Positions 15,274-22,332 of a stretch of DNA of 28,446 nucleotides are shown piece by piece. The notes beneath the pieces were generated by a model. That model saw only the letters and a program-made list of their open reading frames with translations. It did not search any database and was not told the DNA's origin. The DNA comes from an uncultured bacterium (GTDB taxonomy: Bacteria > Actinomycetota > Coriobacteriia > Coriobacteriales > Coriobacteriaceae): the NCBI GenBank assembly GCA_905214425.1, contig CAJMLY010000023.1, forward strand, positions 1 to 28,446, read 5' to 3'. The position numbers and the translations under genes are program-made. Position 1 is the stretch's first letter, and the number at the start of each line of letters is the position of its first letter.

Positions 15274-17220
15274 GTGCGTGTGGCCGGTCACGACAACATT
15301 CCAACACTCGCCGAGCAGGTTTCGCGCGTTCCCACGCAGCCCGGATGTTACCTTTGGAAAGATGCCAAGGGCGATGTCATCTACGTTGGCAAGGCAAAAA
15401 ACCTGCGTTCCCGTATGCGCCAGTACGTGACACTGCAGGATGAGCGTCAAAAGATCCCGCTGATGATGCAGCTGGTGGCGAGCTTTGACTATATCGTGGT
15501 GGAGACCGAGCACGAGGCGCTTGTACTCGAGCGCAACCTGATCGGCCAGTACCATCCGTACTTTAATGTGGACCTTAAGGACGACAAGAGCTATCCCTTT
15601 ATCGCTATCACCAAGAGCGACCTGTATCCCGCTATCAAATATACGCGCGAGCGTCATAAGCCGGGAACGCGTTATTTTGGTCCCTATACCGATAGCCGTG
15701 CGGCACGTGAGACGATAGATACGCTGCGCAAGGTTATCCCCATCTGCTCCGCATCCTGTGCGGAGTGGCGTCGTTGTCGTCGTATCGTCGAGTCCCACAA
15801 GGGCGAGGAAGACATCGTCAATATGATTTGCACGCAAAACGGGCGTCCCTGCTTTGACTACCATGTCGGGCGCGGCCCGGGTGCGTGTGTCGGCGCGATT
15901 TCTCCTACGGACTATGCCAAGAACGTCAAGCGTGTCGAGCGCTTTTTGTCGGGCCATCGCAAGGATGTCGTCGACGAGCTGACTTCCGAGATGGCGGATG
16001 CCGCCGAGGCGCTCGACTTTGAGCGCGCTGCCCGCGTCAAACGTCGTTTGGAGGTCATCAGGGGTCTGGACGACCGTCAGCAAGTCGTTTTTCCCTCCAG
16101 TGTCGATATCGATGTCATCGGTTTCTATCGCGAGGAGACCATCTCTGCCGCTTGCGTCTTCGTCGTTCGCGAGGGCCGAACAGTTCGCACCTGCGAGTTC
16201 ATTCTCGACAAGGGTCTTGATGTTGACGAGGAAGAGCTCCAGTCGGGCTTTCTTAAGCGCTATTACGACGAGACGGCTGATATTCCAGCTGAGATAAACC
16301 TCTCTGTCGAGCTTGAGGATGCGGAGGCGCTGGGGGAGTGGCTTGCAGGCAAGCGCGAGCGTTCCTGCCATCTCCATAGGCCGCAGCGTGGCGAAAAGCA
16401 CCGTTTGCTCGATATGGCATCCAAAAATGCGCGCCATGCCCTCATGCGCTACATGATGCGAACGGGGTACGCTGACGACCGCACCAATCAAGCGCTCCTG
16501 GAGCTCGAAAGCGCGCTGGCGCTGCCGGCGCCGCCGATGCGTATCGAGTGCTTCGATATCTCGACGCTGCATGGAACCTTTACCGTCGCCTCGATGGTGG
16601 TGTTTACCAACGGACGCGCCGACAAGAGCCAGTACCGTCGTTTTAAAATTCAGGCCGAATTGGACGAGGCAAACGACTTCGTGTCGATGTCCGAGGTTTT
16701 GGGACGACGCTATGCTCCCGAGCGCATGGCCGACGAGCGCTTTGGCTCGCGCCCCGATTTGCTCGTTGTCGATGGCGGTAAGCCGCAATTGACCGCTGCG
16801 ATCAAGCAGCTTGAGGCTCTTGGGCTCGATATACCGGTTTGTGGCTTGGCAAAGGCCGATGAGGAGGTTTTCGTGCCTTGGGACGAGACTCCCGTCGTGC
16901 TGCCGACCGGGTCTGCTTCGCTCTATCTAATTAAACAGGTGCGCGATGAATCGCACCGTTTTGCAATCACATTCCATCGTGAGTTGCGCGATAAAGCCAT
17001 GACAGTTTCGGTACTCGATGACGTTCCAGGCGTGGGACCCACCAGAAAACGTGCCCTTATGCGCCATTTTGGCTCGATGAAGCGTTTGCGCGCGGCGAGC
17101 GAGCAAGAGATCGCGGAAGTTCGCGGCATACCTGCCGATGTTGCCAAGGCGGTCCACGAGGCGCTCGTTGCGTGGAATGCCGAGCGCGCCGAGGCGGCGG
17201 CTGACCATTCCGATAGCTAA
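15274..17220 (+). CDS. uvrC: UvrABC excinuclease subunit C
   Basis: This 648-aa dual nuclease makes the 3' and then the 5' incision in UvrB-marked DNA. The N-terminal GIY-YIG nuclease is at about 24-51 (GCY...IYVGK), the UVR helix pair for UvrB binding at about 232-265, the RNase H-like second nuclease around ECFDIS and LVVDGGKPQL, and the tandem helix-hairpin-helix at about 580-640. The start is either GTG 15274, directly after the murJ stop, or GTG 15280; neither has a strong Shine-Dalgarno, which fits coupled translation. The cysteine region that holds a [4Fe-4S] cluster in E. coli is altered here: C193 and C205 align but the middle position is G201, and an inserted segment carries extra cysteines (162, 168, 186). 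Confidence 0.96.
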   Translation: MRVAGHDNIPTLAEQVSRVPTQPGCYLWKDAKGDVIYVGKAKNLRSRMRQYVTLQDERQKIPLMMQLVASFDYIVVETEHEALVLERNLIGQYHPYFNVDLKDDKSYPFIAITKSDLYPAIKYTRERHKPGTRYFGPYTDSRAARETIDTLRKVIPICSASCAEWRRCRRIVESHKGEEDIVNMICTQNGRPCFDYHVGRGPGACVGAISPTDYAKNVKRVERFLSGHRKDVVDELTSEMADAAEALDFERAARVKRRLEVIRGLDDRQQVVFPSSVDIDVIGFYREETISAACVFVVREGRTVRTCEFILDKGLDVDEEELQSGFLKRYYDETADIPAEINLSVELEDAEALGEWLAGKRERSCHLHRPQRGEKHRLLDMASKNARHALMRYMMRTGYADDRTNQALLELESALALPAPPMRIECFDISTLHGTFTVASMVVFTNGRADKSQYRRFKIQAELDEANDFVSMSEVLGRRYAPERMADERFGSRPDLLVVDGGKPQLTAAIKQLEALGLDIPVCGLAKADEEVFVPWDETPVVLPTGSASLYLIKQVRDESHRFAITFHRELRDKAMTVSVLDDVPGVGPTRKRALMRHFGSMKRLRAASEQEIAEVRGIPADVAKAVHEALVAWNAERAEAAADHSDS

Positions 17221-17244
17221 ACACGAGCCTAAACTACTGATATA

Positions 17245-17289
17245 CATGATTGCGTGATTTTCAACCATTTATTTCGCCATGATTGCATG
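17245..17289. repeat. Pair of 12-base direct repeats, 33 bases apart
   Basis: CATGATTGCGTG (17245-17256) and CATGATTGCATG (17278-17289) differ at one base. Their start-to-start distance of 33 bases is about three helical turns, so a protein could bind both on one face of the DNA. They lie upstream of the promoter candidate, as activator or repressor sites would. No regulator gene is in the window. Confidence 0.5.
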
Positions 17290-17320
17290 CTGGTTTCGGG
17301 TTTTATTAACGCTAAAACGT

Positions 17321-17353
17321 TTGACTAGTCATGGTGAACAACCCTGCTATCCT
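17321..17353 (+). promoter_or_regulatory. Candidate promoter of the sialate operon
   Basis: TTGACT (17321-17326) precedes an extended -10 form TGCTATCCT (17345-17353). The spacing is 18 bases if TGCTAT is the -10, or 21 if TATCCT is. An imperfect inverted repeat (CAACCC 17339-17344 with GGGTTG 17356-17361) straddles it. Transcription would begin near 17360, leaving a leader of about 225 bases. Confidence 0.45.
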
Positions 17354-17384
17354 GCGGGTTGACGAAGACTGATATCTCACCTCG

Positions 17385-17467
17385 CCGATACATACTGTCT
17401 GGCGAATCATTTGTCAATGAATTCGGTGAACGGTAGTAAATACCGTTCAAGCGTATGTATGTATCGG
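17385..17467 (+). ncRNA. Candidate structured leader RNA, three-way junction
   Basis: Three stems nest in 83 bases. P1 is 11 perfect pairs (17385-17395 with 17457-17467). P2 is nine pairs with one bulged A (17403-17411 with 17416-17419 and 17421-17425; loop TGTC). P3 is nine perfect pairs (17427-17435 with 17441-17449; loop GTAAA). The joining strands are seven, one and seven bases. Such economy of pairing is unlikely by chance and resembles an aptamer-like cis-regulatory RNA. I do not match it to a known riboswitch class. Rfam includes a Collinsella-1 motif, and I cannot tell from memory whether this is it. Alternatively P3 is a DNA operator and the other pairings are incidental. Confidence 0.5.
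17427..17449. promoter_or_regulatory. 23-bp perfect inverted repeat, possible operator
   Basis: TGAACGGTA and TACCGTTCA are perfect complements around a five-base centre (GTAAA). Read as DNA, this is a dyad of the size bound by dimeric repressors. Part of the left arm (GGTGAAC) recurs at 17333-17339 beside the promoter candidate. It coincides with stem P3 of the RNA model, and the two readings compete. Confidence 0.45.
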
Positions 17468-17488
17468 TCGCCGAGCGCGGCACCTCAG

Positions 17489-17516
17489 TTGGGTTCGTCG
17501 GTAGGTAAGGTATATA
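17489..17516 (+). promoter_or_regulatory. Alternative promoter nearer the binding-protein gene
   Basis: TTGGGT (17489-17494) and TATATA (17511-17516) are 16 bases apart. If this is the real promoter, the palindromes upstream would act as DNA sites and not as RNA. The match is only moderate. Confidence 0.3.
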
Positions 17517-17532
17517 TCGTCCGCAAGTTGCG

Positions 17533-17582
17533 CGGGGGCACGTCTAGGTGCTCCCGGGTAAGATTCTCTATTGATAGGAGAA
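17533..17582 (+). promoter_or_regulatory. Two leader hairpins; the second covers the ribosome site
   Basis: The first hairpin pairs 17533-17541 with 17548-17556 (nine pairs, one G-T, six-base loop). The second pairs 17564-17570 with 17575-17582, with one bulged G and a TTGA loop, and buries AGGAG (17576-17580), the Shine-Dalgarno of the gene starting at 17586. Hiding the ribosome site is the usual expression platform of translational riboswitches. The second stem is AT-rich and would be weak. Confidence 0.45.
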
Positions 17583-17585
17583 GAC

Positions 17586-19199
17586 ATGGCCATCATCAAC
17601 AAGGGTATGTCCAGGCGTTCGTTCCTCGGCCTCACCGGCAGCGTCGCTGCTGTCGCAGGGCTTGGTCTCACCGGCTGCGGTGGCAGCTCTAGCGACGAGG
17701 GTTCCGCTTCCGGTTCCACCGATTCCGCCAACCGTGGCGGCGGCGTGATCACCGCTGGTTCCGCTTACGCTCCGTCTAGCTTCGATCCCGCCAGCACCGG
17801 CTCCGCTGTGGGCCTGGGTGCTAACTGGCACGTCGTCGAGGGCCTCTACGGCATCGATTACCACGACTACAGCACCTTCAACGAGCTCGCCACCGACGAT
17901 CCCAAGTCTGTGGACGACACCACTTTCGAGGTCACCATCCGCAAGGGCGCCAAGTTCTCCGATGGCACCGAGGTCACCGCTGACGATGTCGTTGCTTCCT
18001 ACACCGCTTGCGCCGCTTCCGCTACCTATGCTCCGTTCTTCCAGCCCTTCGAGTCCATCGAGGCCAAGGACGCCAGCACCGTGACGGTCAAGACCAAGGT
18101 CCCCAACTTCTCCCTGCTCAAGGATCGTCTGGCCATCGTCCGCGTTACCCCGGCCACCCAGACCGAGGAGGATCGCGCCAAGCAGCCGATCGGCTCCGGC
18201 CCCTGGATGTACGACTCTATCTCCGATACCGAGATTACCCTGGTTCCCAACCCCGAGTACAACGGTGAGTATGCTGCCGAGGATAAGAAGATCCAGTACA
18301 GCATCCTGACCGACCCCACCGCTCGCGTTACCGCTCAGCAGGAGGGCTCCACGCTCGTTATGGAGCTCGTTACCGCTGACGCCGTCGACCAGCTCGAGAG
18401 CGCCGGCTGCAAGATCGATAACGTTCAGGGTTTCGGCACCCGCTTCATCATGTTCAACGTCGCCAAGGAGCCTTGGAACAACGTCAAGGTCCGTCAGGCT
18501 GTCATGTATGCGCTCGACACCGAGAAGATGGTCAGCAACACCTTCGCCGGCCTTGCCACCGCTGCCAGCTGTTACCTGCCCAAGAGCTTCACCAACTATC
18601 ATGAGGCTTCCACGGTGTACAAGACCGACGCCAAGAAGGCTAAGAAGCTCATTGAGGAGTCTGGCATCACCCCGGGTGCCATCACCCTGCGCACCACCGA
18701 CAACGAGCAGATTAAGGGCATGGCCGCCCAGGTCAAGAACGACCTCGACGCTCTCGGCTTCGATGTGACCATCCAGACCGATACCTCGCCGGCCACCTAC
18801 GCTGCCATCGACGGCGGCGAGGCCTACGATATCCTCCTTGCCCCTGGCGATCCTTCCTGCTTCGGCGCCGACCCCGACCTGCTGCTCAACTGGTGGTACG
18901 GCGACAACGTCTGGATGCAGACCCGTTGCCCGTGGAAGGAGTCCGCTGAGTGGCAGAAGCTCCACGGTCTCATGGACGAGGCTCTTGCCGCCGAGGGCGA
19001 CGAGCAGCAGAAGAAGTGGAACGAGTGCTTCGACATCATTGCTGACAACGCCGTTCTGTACCCCGTTGTCCACGTCAAGACCGTCTCCGCTTCCTGGGAC
19101 GATCCGTCCACCGCGCCCAACGGCGAGGCCCTCGATGGCTTCAAGGGCATCGGCACGACGAGCATGTCCTTCAGGGGCGTTGCGACCGTCAAGGCGTAA
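17586..19199 (+). CDS. ABC importer solute-binding lipoprotein (SBP_bac_5), probable sialic acid binder
   Basis: This 537-aa family 5 binding protein (DppA/OppA type) would capture substrate outside the membrane. The N-terminus has a twin-arginine motif SRRSFLG (9-15), a hydrophobic stretch and lipobox LTGC (28-31), so it is probably exported folded by Tat and lipid-anchored at C31; a Ser/Gly/Asp-rich linker follows. The start is the ATG at 17586, five bases after AGGAG; a TTG at 17571 is rejected. Family 5 proteins mostly bind peptides or nickel, but the Haemophilus ducreyi Sat system shows that this transporter class can carry sialic acid, and the downstream genes argue for that here. Codons are strongly biased to GCC, ACC and AAG, suggesting high expression. 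Confidence 0.85.
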   Translation: MAIINKGMSRRSFLGLTGSVAAVAGLGLTGCGGSSSDEGSASGSTDSANRGGGVITAGSAYAPSSFDPASTGSAVGLGANWHVVEGLYGIDYHDYSTFNELATDDPKSVDDTTFEVTIRKGAKFSDGTEVTADDVVASYTACAASATYAPFFQPFESIEAKDASTVTVKTKVPNFSLLKDRLAIVRVTPATQTEEDRAKQPIGSGPWMYDSISDTEITLVPNPEYNGEYAAEDKKIQYSILTDPTARVTAQQEGSTLVMELVTADAVDQLESAGCKIDNVQGFGTRFIMFNVAKEPWNNVKVRQAVMYALDTEKMVSNTFAGLATAASCYLPKSFTNYHEASTVYKTDAKKAKKLIEESGITPGAITLRTTDNEQIKGMAAQVKNDLDALGFDVTIQTDTSPATYAAIDGGEAYDILLAPGDPSCFGADPDLLLNWWYGDNVWMQTRCPWKESAEWQKLHGLMDEALAAEGDEQQKKWNECFDIIADNAVLYPVVHVKTVSASWDDPSTAPNGEALDGFKGIGTTSMSFRGVATVKA

Positions 19200-19200
19200 G

Positions 19201-19316
19201 ACTCGCTTGAGTCTGTATGCAGGATGTCGGTCGTTGGGACCGTATCCTCATAGTTGAAACAAAGACCCGGGCGGCAATGATGTCGCTCGGGTCTTGTAAT
19301 GAGTATCCGTACTCAT
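19201..19316 (+). other. Cluster of three intercistronic hairpins
   Basis: Three stem-loops follow the binding-protein gene: AGGAT/ATCCT plus CGGTC/GACCG (19221-19248); a 12-bp stem with one G-T pair (19262-19273 with 19284-19295); and a perfect 7-bp stem (19299-19305 with 19310-19316, loop TCCG). None is followed by a T run. Such hairpins after a binding-protein gene often protect its mRNA or cut read-through, giving more binder than permease. Confidence 0.65.
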
Positions 19317-19356
19317 ATACCAGTTGGTCCTACCGACAAAAGAAAGGGGAGAGAAC

Positions 19357-20313
19357 GTGAACAACTTGCTACGTTTGATTGGAAGGCGTCTTGTGGCGCT
19401 GCCGATCATGGCATTGGGCGTCACCGTCCTGGTGTTCTTCCTTATGTCGTTCTCCAAGACCGACCCCGCCTACACGGCGTTGGGTGACGGTGCCTCGCCC
19501 GAGGCGGTTGCCGAGTACCATGAGAAGTATGGTCTGGACGACCCCTGGCCCGTGCGCTACGTGCGCTATATGGGCGATTTGATCCATGGCGACATGGGCA
19601 CCTATGGTGCTGCTCGCAACTCCGTTGCCAAGCGCATCTCCACGGCCCTGCCCGTCACGATGCAGCTGACCTTTATCGGTCTTGCCATCGGTGCGGTCGT
19701 TTCGTTTTTGCTCGGCGTCATTGCGGCACTATATCGCGACAAATGGCCGGACCAAGTGATCCGCGTCTTTTCCATCGCCGGCTTGGCAACCCCGTCGTTC
19801 TGGCTTGCCGTTCTGTTGATCCTGCTGTTCTCTTCCTACCTTAAGGTGCTCCCGGCATCGGGTGCTCTGCCTCACTTCACCACGAATCCGGTTGGCTATC
19901 TGGGACGTATGATCATGCCCGCTATCGCCTTGGCATTTCCGCTGACAGGCCAGATGACTCGTATCGTGCGTACCGCCATGGTCGAGGAGCTCGACAAGGA
20001 TTATGTCCGTATGGCTCGCGGCGCCGGCGTTCCCGAGAAGGTCGTCGTCGGCATCAACGTTCTTCGCAATGCGCTGATCACCCCGGTCACCACCCTCGGT
20101 CTTAAGATCGGTTACCTCATGGGCGGCGCCGTCGTCATCGAGGTTATCTTCAACCTCCCCGGCATGGGCACCGCGATTCTGCAGGGCGTTCAGGGCAACG
20201 AGGCGAACCTGGTTCAGGGCGTCGTTATCGTCGTTGCTCTTGCCTTCATCATCATCAACATCGTGGTTGACATGCTCTACCTGCTCATCAACCCGCGCAT
20301 CAGGACGGTGTAG
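19357..20313 (+). CDS. ABC importer permease, DppB/OppB type
   Basis: This 318-aa membrane protein is the first of two permeases of the peptide/nickel-type importer. It has about six hydrophobic segments, the first at roughly residues 9-31. The conserved cytoplasmic coupling loop that contacts the ATPases lies around RMARGAGVPEKVVV, and the family ending NLPGMG is present. The start is GTG at 19357, with AAGGGGAGAG a few bases upstream (about 19344-19352); an in-frame ATG at 19324 lacks a ribosome site and would overlap the intercistronic hairpin zone. The next gene begins three bases after the stop. Sialic acid as cargo is inferred from the operon only. Confidence 0.92.
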   Translation: MNNLLRLIGRRLVALPIMALGVTVLVFFLMSFSKTDPAYTALGDGASPEAVAEYHEKYGLDDPWPVRYVRYMGDLIHGDMGTYGAARNSVAKRISTALPVTMQLTFIGLAIGAVVSFLLGVIAALYRDKWPDQVIRVFSIAGLATPSFWLAVLLILLFSSYLKVLPASGALPHFTTNPVGYLGRMIMPAIALAFPLTGQMTRIVRTAMVEELDKDYVRMARGAGVPEKVVVGINVLRNALITPVTTLGLKIGYLMGGAVVIEVIFNLPGMGTAILQGVQGNEANLVQGVVIVVALAFIIINIVVDMLYLLINPRIRTV

Positions 20314-20316
20314 ATT

Positions 20317-22332
20317 ATGGTAAAGATTCGAGAGAAGCAAACCGAGCAGCTCGAGAAGGCTGCCTCCAAGGGGCTCAAGCTCGGTGGCTGGAAGAAGATG
20401 ACGTTGTCTTCTAAGATTGCCGCCGTCGTGCTGGTGCTGGTCGCCCTGACTGCGATTCTGGCGCCCCTTCTTGCCCCCTATAGCCCGGTCGAGATCTTTA
20501 CGGCTCGCCAGGCTCCCGGCAACGGATTTATCTTCGGTACCGACGATAAGGGTCGCGACATTCTGTCGCGTATGCTCTACGGTGGTCGTTACTCGCTGAT
20601 TATCGGCTTTGGCGCCACCGCCATGGCTCTGGTCTGCGGCTCGGTCGTGGGCGCCCTTGCAGCGGTTTCGCGCAAGGCCGTCTCCGAGACGATCATGCGT
20701 ATCTTGGACATCATCATGTCCATCCCGGGCATCGCCCTCGCGGCCGTCTTCGTCTCCATCCTGGGCAACTCCGTGCCGTCGATCATCTTCGCCATCGGCT
20801 TTATGTACACTCCGCAGATTGCCCGTATCGTACGCGCCAACATCGTGTCCGAGTACGGCGAGGACTATGTCCGCGCGGTCATCGTTTCCGGCGCCAAGGC
20901 TCCGTGGATTTTGATCAAGCATGTTCTGCGTAACTGCATCGCCCCGATCATGGTCTTTACCGTTACCCTGGTCGCCGACGCCATCATCTTCGAGGCCTCG
21001 CTGACCTTCATCGGCGCTGGTATCCAGGAGCCCACCGCTACCTGGGGCAACATCCTCGCCGACGCCCGCGGCGGCGTGCTCGCTGGCCGTTGGTGGCAGG
21101 CGCTGTTCCCGGGCCTGGCCATCATGATCACCTGCCTGGCGCTCAACATCCTCTCCGAGGGCATTACCGACGCCATGGCCGCTGCTCCCTCCGCCGCCCT
21201 GGATCCGACCGATTCCTCCAAGCGTCGCGAGGCCGACCTGCTGGTCTCCGACCCCGTTCGCGCCTACAAGGAGCAGGCCCAGTCCCTCTCCGCTCGCCTT
21301 GGCGCCCTGCGCGATGTCGAGCTCAAGCGTGACGATCGCCATGTGCCCGACGAGTCTGTCGAACCGATTCTCTCGGTCCGTGACTTCTGCATCCAGTTTG
21401 AGCATCACGGTGATATCAACGTCGTCGACCATGTCAACTTTGACGTCCGTCCTGGTCAGACCATGGGCCTGGTGGGCGAGTCCGGTTGCGGTAAGTCCAT
21501 CACCACGCTGGCCATCATGGGCCTGACCGATGAGGACGAGCACCTTTCCGGCGAGGTCCTCTGGGAGGGCCGTGACCTGCTCAAGATGAGCAAGAAGGAG
21601 TGGTTCGGCCTGCGCGGTACCGATATCGCTATGGTCTATCAGGACGCCCTGTCCTCGCTCAACCCTTCCATGCTCATCTCTGCCCAGATGAAGCAGCTCA
21701 CCAAGCGCGGCGGAACCCGCAGCGCCGAGGAGCTCCTGGAGCTCGTCGGCCTCGATCCCAAGCGCACGCTCGAGAGCTATCCGCACGAGCTTTCCGGCGG
21801 CCAGCGTCAGCGTGTTCTGATCGCTATGGCCCTTACCCGCGACCCCAAGCTGGTCATCTGCGACGAGCCCACGACCGCTCTGGACGTTACCGTCCAGAAG
21901 CAGGTCATCAAGCTGCTCAACGATCTTCAGGCCAAACTCGGCTTTGCCATGATCTTCGTTTCGCATGACCTGGCTCTGGTCGCCGAGGTTGCCCATAACA
22001 TCACGGTTATGTACGCCGGTCAGGTTATCGAGCAGGCGCCCACCAAGGAGCTGCTCACTAACCCGATTCACGAGTACACCCGCGGTCTTCTGGGTTCCGT
22101 TCTGTCTATCGAGAGCGGTTCGGGCCGCCTGCACCAGGTGCCCGGCGCCGTTCCGAGCCCGCGCGATTTCCCCAAGGGCGATCGCTTCGCGCCCCGCTCG
22201 AGCCACCCGCGTATTGGCCTGGACACCCGTCCGGTCTTCAAGCGCGTGCCCGGCACCGAGCACTTCTATTCCGAGCTCCCCGACGAGGTGCTCAAGGCAA
22301 ATGGTTTGACCCCTCACGCGGAGGTGATGTAG
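20317..22332 (+). CDS. Fused ABC permease (DppC type) and ATPase (DppD type)
   Basis: This 671-aa protein joins two normally separate subunits. Residues 1 to about 288 form a DppC-like permease with its hydrophobic segments and the cytoplasmic coupling loop (ED-YVRAVIVSGAK region). A charged linker (about 289-348) follows, then a DppD-like ATPase with Walker A GESGCGKS (from 387), signature LSGGQRQR (from about 492), Walker B VICDEPTTALD and the C-terminal peptide-transporter extension. There is no stop or frameshift between the domains, so the fusion is genuine. A four-gene layout with such a fusion recalls the Haemophilus ducreyi satABCD sialic acid transporter, from memory and not by alignment. 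The next ATPase starts directly after the TAG. Confidence 0.9.
   Translation: MVKIREKQTEQLEKAASKGLKLGGWKKMTLSSKIAAVVLVLVALTAILAPLLAPYSPVEIFTARQAPGNGFIFGTDDKGRDILSRMLYGGRYSLIIGFGATAMALVCGSVVGALAAVSRKAVSETIMRILDIIMSIPGIALAAVFVSILGNSVPSIIFAIGFMYTPQIARIVRANIVSEYGEDYVRAVIVSGAKAPWILIKHVLRNCIAPIMVFTVTLVADAIIFEASLTFIGAGIQEPTATWGNILADARGGVLAGRWWQALFPGLAIMITCLALNILSEGITDAMAAAPSAALDPTDSSKRREADLLVSDPVRAYKEQAQSLSARLGALRDVELKRDDRHVPDESVEPILSVRDFCIQFEHHGDINVVDHVNFDVRPGQTMGLVGESGCGKSITTLAIMGLTDEDEHLSGEVLWEGRDLLKMSKKEWFGLRGTDIAMVYQDALSSLNPSMLISAQMKQLTKRGGTRSAEELLELVGLDPKRTLESYPHELSGGQRQRVLIAMALTRDPKLVICDEPTTALDVTVQKQVIKLLNDLQAKLGFAMIFVSHDLALVAEVAHNITVMYAGQVIEQAPTKELLTNPIHEYTRGLLGSVLSIESGSGRLHQVPGAVPSPRDFPKGDRFAPRSSHPRIGLDTRPVFKRVPGTEHFYSELPDEVLKANGLTPHAEVM

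Larger units (their letters stand above)
17221..17585 (+). other. 365-base non-coding leader between uvrC and the sialate operon
   Basis: No open frame of note and no clear terminator for uvrC is seen. The stretch is more AT-rich than its surroundings. It holds a 12-base direct repeat, a promoter candidate, a set of nested inverted repeats that fold as a three-way junction, and two further hairpins before the binding-protein gene. The individual elements are listed separately. Confidence 0.7.

Noticed and set aside
15004..16788. Long minus-strand frame across murJ and uvrC
   Set aside because: It crosses the junction of two well-supported plus-strand genes and has no motif.
17245..17300. uvrC terminator
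   Set aside because: The CATG pairings are only four base pairs long and the TTTT run is poorly placed, so no intrinsic terminator is supported.
17453..17464. Three GTAT units as a microsatellite
   Set aside because: Too short to be a meaningful tandem repeat; it is better explained as part of the P1 stem arm.
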